Part shown: positions 53,516 through 62,963 of the stretch, piece after piece | Layout of the letters: each line of letters starts with the position of its first letter | Numbering within the stretch: the stretch's first letter is position 1 | Assembly (NCBI RefSeq): GCF_000150955.2 | Contig: NC_011681.1 | Coordinates: forward strand, 543,501 to 607,500 | DNA: 64,000 nucleotides | Source: Phaeodactylum tricornutum CCAP 1055/1 | Taxonomy: Eukaryota > Bacillariophyta > Bacillariophyceae > Surirellales > Neidiaceae | Direction of reading: 5' to 3' | Notes under the pieces: model-generated | Seen by the model: the letters and a program-made list of their open reading frames with translations, nothing else | Database searches by the model: none | Told to the model about the DNA's origin: nothing | Program-made: the position numbers and the translations under genes

Positions 53516-55094
53516 TCATGGATATGTTGCCTCGCTGTGATCTTCGATTGCTTCTCCCTTCCGCTTTCGTTCCTCAGCTCGCTTCAGCATCTTTTGCCGT
53601 TCCTTCACTTCCAAGTTGTTAAGTTTGCGAAAGTTTTGCTTCAATAAGGTCGCCTGGTTCTTGTGAAGAAAACGTACAAAATCATTTATTTTTGCGAAAA
53701 TTGATCTCGCTTCCACTTCATCGACCCCACTAGCAACCAAATCTGGTAAACGCACCAAGAGACGGAGCAGGTACTCGCAGCCGTAGATGTCGACGTCCCG
53801 AACCTGGGCATACTCAAGAATTCGATTCATTACTCGCACCTGCGGTAACTCTGCCTCATAAAGAAGGCGAACTGGCAACGCCTCGTCAAAAAACATCATC
53901 ATCCCATTGGCCATGTCGATCCATTCTTGCGAATTATTATCGTCACAGGAATGTTTTGTATCGACAGTCTCAGCTATAGAGCTATCCAAACTAATGATAC
54001 CTTCCTCCTCGTTCGCCTCGTTTTCCAATGGAGCGAACAGATCTTTGTTCCGTTCATCGGGTAGTATCAAGTTCTTGGTAGAAAGATATTGAGTCAAAGC
54101 TTGTCGAATCGTAACGGATGTAGGAAGTTGTGGTACCATTTCGCACTGACAGATAATTTCCCAGTCCTCCACAAGGACTCGTTTCAAGGCAAACGGGAGG
54201 GAAATCTTGTTCGAATTGGATTGAGCTCGTTTGTTCGTCAAAGATTTCTGCCGAAGGCTTAATTCAGCTTCTAGGTTTTGTCGTGTCCATCCTTCCTTCA
54301 TATGTTTGAATTGCGGTTTTTTAGACACCTTCACGTCTGAAAATTCAACATCCGCTGGAACTCCTTGCTCTTTTATCTGGCCAAGTTTGAATTCCGCGTC
54401 GATTTCAGCGCGTTTCTTTGTCCACGCGCGAAGAAATTCTACACCATCAATCGTTTGGAAAGCCTTCTTCCCCTTAGCTTTTCTAGACAGCACCTTTTTT
54501 AGTTCGGCGATTTCTTTGGCAAGGCGAGCTGCATATGTTTGCATTTCTACGCTGTGATCAAAGACGTTGTGTTCAGGAACCCAGCGATCCCAGTTCACGT
54601 TCCATTTCTGATAGTGAACGAAGTAATGCCAGACTGGTTCGTCCTCTTTTTGTAAGGCAGTGTCTGCTTCGTCACTGTTTTCAACGAGGCCAAGTGGAAC
54701 CTGTCGATTCCGATGAATTCCGTAGAGGCGACGCCTTACAACTGCTTCGTAACAAACACCGTCATTGTCCCTTGCGTACACGCGATCGCATTTATTGAAT
54801 TTGGGAGAAGGGGGCGTTTCAGCGAAAGCTGATGCAATCGTATTGGTCGTAGCCTGTGCTTCTGTCTCGTTCTGTAGGGGGTCTGGGAGCGTTTTCAAGC
54901 ATTTCTCGGTAGCTAGTCTCGGCCATAAACTTTCCTTGATATCAGCCAAACGGATTTTGCTTGCGTCCCCGGAGCAAAGGACAGCGCTTGGCTGCGTAAC
55001 TAAATAGTTAGCAATTTTGTTGGTTGTGAGTGACTGCAACCAAGGACGAGATAATTTAAAAATCAGTGATACCAACGGTTGTGCTGATTGTCAT
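53516..55094 (-). CDS. MRG/EAF3-type chromodomain protein with tiny first exon
   Basis: MRG proteins read H3K36 methylation and scaffold NuA4 and Rpd3S-type complexes. The long frame has no usable ATG, but one at 55094 begins a 22-nt exon (MTISTTV...). A 73-nt intron (55000-55072, GTATCA...GCTAACTATTTAG, phase 1) joins it to 53516-54999, giving 501 residues. A chromo-barrel spans about 75-160 (NKCDRVYARDNDGVCYEAVV; WHYFVHYQKWNVNWDRWVPEH with the aromatic cage). The MRG domain follows from about 290 (ISLPFALKRVLVEDWEIICQ; LPVRLLYEAELPQV; YGCEYLLRLLVRLPDLV). A basic linker and an acidic insertion lie between. A near-copy TCACAGTCC directly precedes the ATG. Confidence 0.88.
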
Positions 55095-55437
55095 GGACTG
55101 TGAGGGCGCGCAAAGTGAAACGTGTGCGTTGCTTACTCTCAGCACACCATCGTTGTTTCACTCCCAGTTGATGCAGGTTATTTTGAATCCAAAAACCAAC
55201 CTGGGGTGGGGTGGTATATGGTCTGATGTCATGTTATGATTTTTACAAATATCTTTGGAATGTCCTTGGGGACAAAGCCAACAAAATCATAGACTCTTTC
55301 TCAGAGACGATGTGCTTCCGTTCCAACACATCACTTTTCACAACACTTGACTCAGATACTATTTTTGTTCTTACACTTATCTTGGAAAGTGAAGTACCCA
55401 AGGACATCGCCCTATCTTTTCATTTTACATTGCAATA
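55095..55437. other. Divergent intergenic region MRG / EF-hand protein
   Basis: About 340 bp; includes the one-mismatch motif next to the MRG start. No gene was recognised. Confidence 0.45.
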
Positions 55438-56910
55438 ATGGCACTGTTAGCGAGAGCAACGTCGCTGATAACGGGATTGACCTTGATAATGTTATTTCAG
55501 GAACTATACTCGTACACAGTCAGCCCGCAACCATTTCTTCACTCCAAAACGGAAACAGCATTATCATACACACATCCCAATCGATATCGATCTCGGCGAC
55601 ACCTTATAGAGAATAAAATGTTCTCTACTTCCAATGAAAACGAAGAAACTCCCAACGACGCCGATGAAGATGGTGACCACGAAAACGATTCGTACATGGT
55701 GAACGCTTCCTCAGAGTTTCTTGACGACACCTCTGCGAGTAGCGGGAATATGGTCAAATCGGAAAGTTCACCAGCAAAAACATTGGACTGGGGTGGAGCG
55801 TTAGGAAAACTACGGCAGCGTGTGGAAGATATGGAATCGGGAAAAGCAGGAGATGCTTCACAAGTTCTTTTTCGACTAATGTCTTCGGAATCACCCAACC
55901 AAGCGATTGGCTCCTTCGTTTCTTCGGCCAATCCTCAGGTCGTTCAAGCCATGTCTGGCGCCGTCAGTAGCTTGCTAGGTGGTCTTTCCAATCCTCAAAT
56001 GGGAGCGGATGTACTCGTGAAAGCGTCTGGCGATAAAATAGGCTCACTCTGCTTCCATCTTCAGATGACTGGGTATATGTTTCGAAACGCCGAGTACGTG
56101 ATGGCCTTGAAGGAAGTGATGCACCTGAGAGGATCGACATCTCTACAGGATTACAAAGATGCTTTTGATCGCATAGATGCAGATAATTCCGGATTTATCG
56201 AATATTCCGAGATCAAGGAACTATTGGACGACGTCTATGAAGGTTCGACACCAGCGTATGAAGTGGAATCATTCATCAAATTTTTTGATGAAAATAACGA
56301 CGGCAAAGTTTCTTGGGAAGAGTTTGAACGCGGATTGGGCAGTGCCATTGCACAACAACAGCAACTGGTAAAGAAGCTTAACTTGCTTGCGCCCGCTGCT
56401 CTTGACGACGATGACGACGCACCCAACCTGGATCCTGATGTGACGGGAATAGTCGAACTTGAGCTTGAAAACGGAAAAATTGTGGAGGTGGAAGCAAAAG
56501 AATACATTCAAAGCCTCAAAAAGGAAGCGCAGGCTTTAAAGGACGCTCTGAGAAGAGAAAAGTTTGGCGGGGCACCTCCCAACCCGAGAGCTGGCAATGG
56601 CAGTGACCTCTCTGCAAATGAACCTGGGGAAGGCTTCGGTGGAATCACCGGCTATATTGCGAGTCGTCAGGGCGATCTGAAAGCGTTGACGCAAGGAATT
56701 AGTCCCGAGATTGTGAGCACGATGAAAAAGCTTGTCGATTTCGTTCTAGAAGGCGGAGAAAGTGGGCAGACGAAAAACGTCCCGAAGGAAGAAATCCACA
56801 TGGAAATTCCAGGATCTGCTCTGCAACAACTAGCGCTCTGGCAATTGATTCTAGGATACCGACTTCGCGAAGCTGAAGCAAAAGGCGACTATTTGAAGCT
56901 TTTGGAGTAA
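55438..56910 (+). CDS. EF-hand plus DUF760 protein, probably plastid
   Basis: ATG 55438 gives 490 residues. The N-terminus is a hydrophobic signal-like segment (SLITGLTLIMLFQELYSYTV) and then a basic/Ser-rich stretch, suggestive of a plastid leader although no clear ASAFAP Phe is seen. A DUF760-like helical part appears at about 140-210 (ANPQVVQAMSGAVSSLLGGL...CFHLQMTGYMFRNAEY). Two canonical EF-hands follow: DADNSGFIEYSEI near 240 and DENNDGKVSWEEF near 280, both with all Ca2+ ligands. The second DUF760 block lies at the C-terminus (SPEIVSTMKKLVDFVL; LQQLALWQLILGYRLREAE). Insertion of the EF pair between two DUF760 halves suggests Ca2+ control of a plastid membrane-associated protein. The biochemical role is unknown. 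Confidence 0.82.
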   Translation: MALLARATSLITGLTLIMLFQELYSYTVSPQPFLHSKTETALSYTHPNRYRSRRHLIENKMFSTSNENEETPNDADEDGDHENDSYMVNASSEFLDDTSASSGNMVKSESSPAKTLDWGGALGKLRQRVEDMESGKAGDASQVLFRLMSSESPNQAIGSFVSSANPQVVQAMSGAVSSLLGGLSNPQMGADVLVKASGDKIGSLCFHLQMTGYMFRNAEYVMALKEVMHLRGSTSLQDYKDAFDRIDADNSGFIEYSEIKELLDDVYEGSTPAYEVESFIKFFDENNDGKVSWEEFERGLGSAIAQQQQLVKKLNLLAPAALDDDDDAPNLDPDVTGIVELELENGKIVEVEAKEYIQSLKKEAQALKDALRREKFGGAPPNPRAGNGSDLSANEPGEGFGGITGYIASRQGDLKALTQGISPEIVSTMKKLVDFVLEGGESGQTKNVPKEEIHMEIPGSALQQLALWQLILGYRLREAEAKGDYLKLLE

Positions 56911-56948
56911 AACATTTATTCTTAATTCATTTGACAACAAAATATCAA

Positions 56949-57320
56949 TCAAATCGGATTAGAAGGCGAGGCAAAGAAGAAGAAAAAAATATTTTGACCT
57001 AATCTGGCTTTCTTCTCCAGCCTCTCTTTGTTGTCTTCCTTATACCGTTCCCATGCTTCTTCGCCATTGTGTATGGTCAAACAGTCTTGTACATCATTGT
57101 GCAGCTGCTTGCAAGACCAAACTACCATGAGGCCTTTCTCCTGCGCGCATTCGGCAAAAGCTTTCACTTGTGGCTTGCAGATTTCCATAGCCGCTTCCTT
57201 GCATTCCCGACGCAGCTGGTGCTCGGCGAAGTTACGAAAGGACAATCGGGACTCGCGTCCCATTTCCTTCAGTCGTCCCTGTTCTCCGATGCCCGGAGTT
57301 CCGGTCGGCTGCTCTGTCAT
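56949..57320 (-). CDS. CMC1: CMC1-like twin CX9C mitochondrial protein
   Basis: CMC1 is an intermembrane-space protein needed for cytochrome c oxidase assembly. ATG 57320 gives 123 residues; the region upstream has only a TTG. The twin CX9C signature is CKPQVKAFAEC and CKQLHNDVQDC, with an additional Cys before (RRECKEAAMEIC) and ALCL-like MVVWSCKQLH text as in human CMC1, followed by a charged Glu/Lys tail. The last 15 residues contain a run of Phe (from a T-rich stretch) and look unlike the family, so the true C-terminus may be reached by a missed splice. Import depends on the MIA40 pathway, as for other CX9C proteins. Confidence 0.87.
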   Translation of the reverse strand: MTEQPTGTPGIGEQGRLKEMGRESRLSFRNFAEHQLRRECKEAAMEICKPQVKAFAECAQEKGLMVVWSCKQLHNDVQDCLTIHNGEEAWERYKEDNKERLEKKARLGQNIFFFFFASPSNPI

Positions 57321-57493
57321 ACTTCTGTTGGCGCTTTTGGGAAATACCAATACTGTGACTCCTGTTGATGTGAGCCCAATCAAAAAAAGGCCGAAAGGAG
57401 TTACACGATTCTTTCGATCGCTCTGATCTGGCTGTGTTTGTTCCCATTTTCACGGTCAATCAAAGGCACTGACTGTCAGTCACGGTCGGACTC

Positions 57494-57502
57494 TCACTGT
57501 CA
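57494..57502. promoter_or_regulatory. TCACTGTCA motif between CMC1 and EF-1alpha
   Basis: About 174 bp upstream of the CMC1 ATG. An 11-bp core ACTGTCAGTCA is repeated 24 bp apart (57472-57482 and 57496-57506). In the 549-bp divergent region 57321-57869, a minus-strand frame 57460-57858 is not a believable gene. Confidence 0.45.
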
Positions 57503-57612
57503 GTCAGCTCCTTATTCGCAAAACGGATAGACCATCCAGAACCTTTTGTATCGGTACCGAATCGTGGGAACAACGGACGAAGTGCAGGCCCGAGTTTTCG
57601 TTTCGTGTCGTA

Positions 57613-57621
57613 TGACAGTGA
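57613..57621. promoter_or_regulatory. TGACAGTGA motif upstream of EF-1alpha
   Basis: About 250 bp before the EF-1alpha ATG; second full copy in this divergent promoter. Confidence 0.42.
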
Positions 57622-57869
57622 ATGATATTCATGTGTGGCGCTTTTGTGCAAAGCGACCAACGCACGGTGTCGTATGCCACGCGTATCCGCTACGTCGTTG
57701 ACAGTACCGGACGCAGTAAGGACGCAATGCATTTCAGCCAAAGAACAGAACGTGCGGGGGCGGCCACCCATCCGCAGCAAGCAAACGAGGATGGAAACCA
57801 ACGTCGTCCTTCTACAACGAGATTGCTCACACATATCTCTCGATAATAGAGCGTGCAATAGCAGTCACC

Positions 57870-59358
57870 ATGGGAAAGGAAAAGGTTCACATTAGTTTGG
57901 TCGTCATCGGACACGTCGATGCTGGTAAGTTAGCAATGACAAATCTTACAAGGGTGGGAGAACGTTGACAGGAAGGTCGAAGAGGAATTTTTCATTCGTA
58001 GTAGGATTGGCTTCGTTGTGACGTTAGTAGTATACGGTTTAGAGCCTTCTCCATTGACTTTTTCTAACGGATGATTTTTGACGCGGTTTACAGGAAAATC
58101 CACCACCACAGGTCATTTGATCTACAAATGTGGAGGAATCGATAAGCGTACCATCGAAAAGTTCGAAAAGGAAGCCGCCGAACTCGGAAAGGGATCCTTC
58201 AAGTATGCATGGGTCCTCGATAACCTCAAGGCCGAACGTGAACGTGGTATCACCATCGATATTGCGCTGTGGAAGTTTGAGTCTCCCAAGTACTCTTTTA
58301 CCGTTATTGATGCCCCTGGACATCGTGATTTCATCAAGAACATGATCACCGGAACTTCCCAGGCTGATGTTGCTGTTCTCGTTATTGACTCGTCCCAGGG
58401 AGGGTTCGAAGCCGGTATCTCTAAGGACGGACAGACCCGCGAACACGCGCTTCTCGCCTACACTCTTGGAGTGAAGCAGATGATTGTTGCCATGAACAAG
58501 ATGGACGACAAGACTGTCAAATACGCCGAAGATCGTTACACCGAAATTAAGAATGAAGTCTCTGCCTACCTCAAGAAGGTTGGCTACAAGCCGATGAAGA
58601 TTCCATTCGTCCCCATCTCCGGTTGGGAGGGTGACAACATGGTGGAAAAGTCCACTAACATGGCCTGGTACAAGGGACCTTACCTGCTCGAGGCCCTTGA
58701 CAGTGTAACCCCGCCCAAGCGTCCCACCGACAAGGCTCTACGACTTCCCCTCCAGGATGTCTACAAGATCGGTGGTATCGGAACAGTCCCGGTCGGCCGC
58801 GTCGAGACCGGAGTCATCAAGCCTGGTATTCACGCTATGTTCGCCCCGTCCGGTATTATTGCCGAAATTAAGTCTGTCGAGATGCACCACGAATCCCTTC
58901 CCGAAGCGGTTCCTGGTGACAATGTTGGTTTCAACGTCAAGAACGTAGCCGTCAAGGATCTGCGCCGTGGCTTTGTCGCTTCTGACTCGAAAGCTAGCCC
59001 CGCTTCGGGTGTTTCTTCTTTCGAGGCTCAGGTTATTGTCATGAACCATCCCGGTCAGATCTCCAACGGATACTCTCCCGTTCTTGATTGCCACACGGCT
59101 CACGTTGCTTGCAAATTCGCCCTTATCAAGGAGAAGATGGATCGCCGAAGTGGAAAGGTTTTGGAACAGAACCCCAAGTTTGTTAAAACTGGAGACGCCT
59201 GCATTGTAGACCTCGAGCCTACTAAGCCCTTGTGTGTTGAGAGCTTTACCGATTTCCCCCCGCTTGGTCGTTTCGCTGTGCGTGACATGCGTCAGACCGT
59301 GGCTGTTGGTGTCATTAAGGCTACTACCAAGGAAGAAGGCGGCAAGAAGAAGAAATAA
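57870..59358 (+). CDS. EEF1A: Translation elongation factor 1-alpha
   Basis: EF-1alpha brings aminoacyl-tRNA to the ribosome with GTP. Exon 1 (57870-57924; [19 protein letters not shown]) and exon 2 (58094-59358) flank a 169-nt GTAAGT...TTACAG intron that splits the P-loop Gly codon. Together they encode 439 residues. GTPase elements are [19 protein letters not shown] (switch I), [12 protein letters not shown] and NKMDD. Domains II and III follow ([22 protein letters not shown]), with a Lys-rich end EGGKKKK. Codon use is strongly biased toward C-ending codons, as expected for a very highly expressed gene. This is canonical EF-1alpha rather than the EFL paralogue that some diatoms use. Confidence 0.97.
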
Positions 59359-59541
59359 ACAATGTGATTCGTCTTCTAAACACAATTGATTGACATTACA
59401 AAATCTTTTATATTGCTAAAAAAGGACGGTGTTCCTGTGTACAGTAGACGCATTGTCGATGGAATTAGGCCGAGCTTGAGAAGCTCATGGATCCGACCCC
59501 TCCAACAGGTTTTTGAATATCACGATAGATTTATTCTTTGT

Positions 59542-60327
59542 TCAAGAGCTTTCATCGTCACCTGCACCAAGGAGCGCAGCCAAGGAGTTGTAATCCAAAG
59601 CATGCTCTATAGCTTCTTCTAGTCCTTGCTTTTGTTCTAGACGATAGAGACTCTTCATATCGTCAAGATCGTCTCTCTGAGTTTTTGCCAGATTTTCGAC
59701 ATCGTACTTGTGCCCATTGAACCATCTCTCGGTGACACATAGGCTTGCGGAAGCATGAAATAATGCAATTGAGAGCGTTGAATGGATATCCAAAAGTGGA
59801 GGAGGTACAGTCTCGCAATGCAATGGAATATGTGGGACATGGATAAACGCATCGCAATGCTGAGCTAGCGTCAATTGCACACCAGCTCGGAGACGACTGA
59901 GGACAATACAAGTATTTCCAGTTTTTGAAAAATCGTAGCAGTGGATCGGATACGATGTACCCAAAACAACTTCTGCCTCTTCTTGGAAGGTACTTAGTTC
60001 GGCCAATGCATTTCGCGTCACGACCAACGACCCGTCTTCGCTGTAGTCTCCAGGCGCCGCACCTAGTAATCCGATGATGGACGTGCAAGCACATTCATCT
60101 CGAATATATTGGGAGGCTTGTTCCGCAGTGGGAAATGGAATAATCTCCAAATGTCTTGATGCCCCGTGAGAACCATCAACACTGCATTGCGCATATCCGA
60201 CAACGACGATAATTTTAACTCCAAAGGCACTCGCGCACCGAAATATCGGACCCAGACTCGTTGATTTCGACGGGTTTTCGATCATTAGGTAAATTTTCGG
60301 TGAACAGTTGGATGCAGGAGTCTCCAT
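59542..60327 (-). CDS. SpoU/TrmH-family RNA 2'-O-methyltransferase
   Basis: SpoU enzymes are trefoil-knotted SAM-dependent methyltransferases acting on ribose 2'-OH of tRNA or rRNA. The 261-residue protein (ATG 60327) shows motif 1 IENPSKSTSLGPIFRCASAFGV, motif 2 around TCIVLSRLRAGVQLTLAQHCDAFIHVPH and motif 3 PPLLDIHSTLSIALFHAS. The catalytic-type Asn-x-Gly-Asn knot residues are partly altered (NPSKSTSLGPI for the usual NxGN/T), so activity is not guaranteed. The tail (TERWFNGHKYDVENLA...DDLDDM) is outside the core fold and found in some eukaryotic members. RNA target unknown. Convergent with EF-1alpha. Confidence 0.83.
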   Translation of the reverse strand: METPASNCSPKIYLMIENPSKSTSLGPIFRCASAFGVKIIVVVGYAQCSVDGSHGASRHLEIIPFPTAEQASQYIRDECACTSIIGLLGAAPGDYSEDGSLVVTRNALAELSTFQEEAEVVLGTSYPIHCYDFSKTGNTCIVLSRLRAGVQLTLAQHCDAFIHVPHIPLHCETVPPPLLDIHSTLSIALFHASASLCVTERWFNGHKYDVENLAKTQRDDLDDMKSLYRLEQKQGLEEAIEHALDYNSLAALLGAGDDESS

Positions 60328-60829
60328 GACAGATGTTCACTGTTTATGTATGCAACACTCTGATTCCCATCGCTCTTCCTTCATCCGTTGCATTCGCTCT
60401 GACCCCGATGTGAATTGGCGGTCCTATAATCTGTGTTCTATTTTGAGTGCTTTTACTTGTTATGAGTCGAGCAGGCTGTCTCTACTCGAGTAAAGATCCA
60501 AAGAGGACTTCAGAAGTGTGCAAACTCTAAGGTAAGTGCTTTCATAGTCAACAATGATAATTCTTTCCCAAACTACGATGGCGATCCAGAAATGGGTAGA
60601 ATGACAGAAAAAGTCTGTCAGCTAACCGGTTCTAACTGGTGTTGGGCAGATCATTTACAGACGTGTATCACGCAACCCAGAGAATTCCTCTCCTCGGAGG
60701 GATTGGTCCGAGGGAAGTTGCATCAACAAATCAATCGGAAACTGTTTGATGTAATGTAAATCACTGACAGTGAGCAAGAGTCGAAGCTTCCTTTGCGCCA
60801 ACGTTGATCCTAACTCATAAAAAGATATA
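60328..60829. other. Divergent intergenic region SpoU / WDR82
   Basis: About 500 bp with one full motif copy at 60765-60773 and no recognisable gene. Confidence 0.45.
60765..60773. promoter_or_regulatory. TGACAGTGA motif upstream of WDR82
   Basis: About 57 bp before the ATG at 60830; the preceding bases extend it to TCACTGACAGTGA. Confidence 0.47.
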
Positions 60830-61957
60830 ATGGAATTTTCGCAGCCTCAAATCCCTGCTATTGGTGCCGTCATATCAGGAAAAGCAGCAGCAACATGCAT
60901 GTCGTATCACCGTGAAGGGAAACGTCTATTCGTCATATCTGAAGCCGATGCCCGTATGCAAGTAATCGACTGTGTGGCGGGTAAGCCCGCTCAAGTGCCA
61001 CTCCGAGTCGATCGCGAGCAGCTGCGTCTTGTAGAAGCAACGTAAGTCGTAAAAAGCATTCCCCCATGTTATCCTTAGGAAGTCACATGCGAAGAAGACG
61101 ACAAACTCTTACACTTGATGCGTGGCTTGCCTTTTTTGAGTAGGCATCACGACCACTGTGTGTTATTTTCCGGGAAAGGGTTGTCCAATCAACCTCCAGG
61201 ACAGAGGAATGCCATCAACTATTACTCGGTTCACGACAATAAAATTCTGCGTAAATTCAAAGGCCACCAGGATAAAATTTCTTGCTTAAGCATGTGTCCG
61301 GCAGACGATACGTTCTTATCCAGTGGCGACGACCGATCCGTGCGGCTTTGGAATGTGCAACAGGCTGGGTGCTTGGCGGAATGCAAACTTCCCGTAGAAG
61401 CGGCGGGCGGGACTTTGGCTGTTTTTGACTCGACGGGATTGGTGTTCTGTGTAGCTGCCCGCATGAATACTGGTACGGGATACTACCTGCACCTTTATGA
61501 CGCCCGGAATTTTAGTGCAGGGGCGTTTGCGGAACTCAAAGTACTTTTTGACGATCTAGAAAATGCTATTGATACCCACATTATTGGCTCAACGTCTGAC
61601 CAGACAGCGAAACTCGCAAAAGGAAACTGGAGTAGATTGTCCTTTAATCAATCGGGAAACCAGATTTTGGTGGGTGCTGACGCAGGCCTTTCCATTCTTT
61701 TGGATGGGTTTGAGGGAACGATTCAACGCGTATTTTGGAGTAAGTCTCTTGAACCGGCGGTCTCCTGCTTTTCGGGGGACGACGCGGCTTTGATAGAAGG
61801 CCACGACGACGGGACAATATATTGCTACAACCTTAAAACAGGAATGATGGTTAAACGATTGGATGGTCATGTTGGACCGATTGGAGCAATCGCCTCCAAT
61901 CCAGCTAATATACAGCTGGCCAGTGCTTGCAAAGACGTTGTACTTTGGACCTGGTAA
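60830..61957 (+). CDS. WDR82: WDR82/Swd2-like WD40 protein of Set1/COMPASS
   Basis: Swd2/WDR82 is a WD40 propeller shared by the Set1 histone H3K4 methyltransferase complex and the cleavage-polyadenylation or PP1 phosphatase machinery. Exons 60830-61041 and 61144-61957, with a 102-nt GTAAGT...GAGTAG intron, give 341 residues. The spliced seam reads LVEATHHDHCVLFSGKG, a hallmark of the family (HH...VL). The propeller then shows YYSVHDNKILRKFKGHQDKISCLSMCP, FLSSGDDRSVRLWNVQ, YYLHLYDARNFSAG and DDGTIYCYNLKTG...LDGHVGPIGAIASNP. Length and blade order match Swd2. Confidence 0.92.
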
Positions 61958-62137
61958 ACATGTAAAGGATTACAAACGATTCTGTTGCTCCTCTGCACGA
62001 TGTATCTTACCGGGCTTCTTCAAGTCGTCTTTTCATGAGTGGGGTATTCATCCTTCACGCACTATGAAGGTTGATGCATTGTACAATTTGCTAAAGTGTA
62101 CTATTTATCGGAACAACAACCGAGTTGCGCTATAGAC

Positions 62138-62515
62138 CTAGTTTCCTAGCACGTCCTGGTTTTCCTTTCTCCAATTCTCCATCGCATTCTGTACTTCTTT
62201 CAGCAGATGGTCTGTCTCGCTTCCCAAGTCTTCAATTGCATTTGATAAAACTTCAGTTGGAGAAGTATGGCTGCTGTTTGTTTGGACTTTTAGCTCCATA
62301 TAATTTATAAGCGGATGGGGGTGGATGTAACCAGCAAAGCGAACACCAGGATCGCGAAGAAGCTGCATTCGCAATAAGTTCAGAACTGTGTGATCTTCTT
62401 TATTGAGTCGGAAGGTACCGGCGTTTGTCACTTTTGTGTCAGTGGTGTAGACGATCTTGCGTTCACCACTATCTTCGTCCAACAAAAAGGACGAAGCGCG
62501 TTCTGGTGCGTTCAT
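62138..62515 (-). CDS. RPB11: RNA polymerase II subunit RPB11
   Basis: RPB11 pairs with RPB3 to nucleate Pol II assembly, like the two alpha subunits of bacteria. ATG 62515 gives 125 residues, the usual size. The text MNAPERASSFLLDED, TDTKVTNAGTFRLNKEDHTVLNLLRMQLLRDPGVRFAGYIHPHPL and LKVQTNSSHTSPTEVLSNAIEDL follows human POLR2J residue by residue; the EDHT-x-x-N motif and FAGY-x-x-PHPL are diagnostic and exclude AC19. Single exon, convergent with WDR82 and separated from it by about 180 bp. Confidence 0.95.
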   Translation of the reverse strand: MNAPERASSFLLDEDSGERKIVYTTDTKVTNAGTFRLNKEDHTVLNLLRMQLLRDPGVRFAGYIHPHPLINYMELKVQTNSSHTSPTEVLSNAIEDLGSETDHLLKEVQNAMENWRKENQDVLGN

Positions 62516-62587
62516 GCTCCCAATCACCTCACTTCAAACAGCTGTCCTGTATCACCACTGCCGACTTATGATTTTTATTCGTAGCTC

Positions 62588-62679
62588 GTTTCAACTTGAA
62601 CTCGGTACAACTATTTTCTCTCGCAGTCAGTACGTTTCAACTTGAGCTCAGTACAATTATTTTCTCTCACAGTCAGTCA
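62588..62679. repeat. 46-bp direct tandem duplication in the RPB11/phosphoesterase promoter
   Basis: Two adjacent units, 62588-62633 and 62634-62679, begin GTTTCAACTTGA and end in TCRCAGTCAGT. They differ at four positions before the last two bases. Unit 2 holds a full TCACAGTCA motif (62667-62675) and unit 1 has the one-mismatch TCGCAGTCA. The 448-bp divergent region 62516-62963 has no other recognisable feature. Confidence 0.8.
62667..62675. promoter_or_regulatory. TCACAGTCA motif in duplicated promoter segment
   Basis: About 152 bp upstream of the RPB11 ATG and 289 bp upstream of the phosphoesterase ATG. Confidence 0.45.
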
Positions 62680-62963
62680 AAACCCGAAGCAGCTTGTTTT
62701 CCTTCTGCAGAGGGATAGCGTATTGAACGATAACTTGTGCCATCGGCTTCCGCTTGTAGACGCCTTGCTTCGAAGTGAGAAGGTCATACAATCATCTAGC
62801 TAGATAAACCAAGTCCACTTATCCTCTTGTCTATTGGGTAATAAATGTCTTATACGAATGTTAAATATTGTGCATCACAGAATAAACTGTTTGCAACTTT
62901 TCGACAAAAAATTCAGAAATCCTGTGTCAACCATCGCTTCAGTCAGGATCTTTGTGAAAAGTC

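Noticed and set aside
55033-55078. Alternative 43-nt first intron for the MRG gene ending TTGCAG
   Set aside because: Very short, with a weak donor; the 73-nt alternative has a CTAAC branch-like site and correct phase.
57460-57858. 132-codon minus-strand frame overlapping the EF-1alpha 5' region
   Set aside because: It begins with a non-ATG codon, lies across a divergent promoter with motif copies and resembles nothing.
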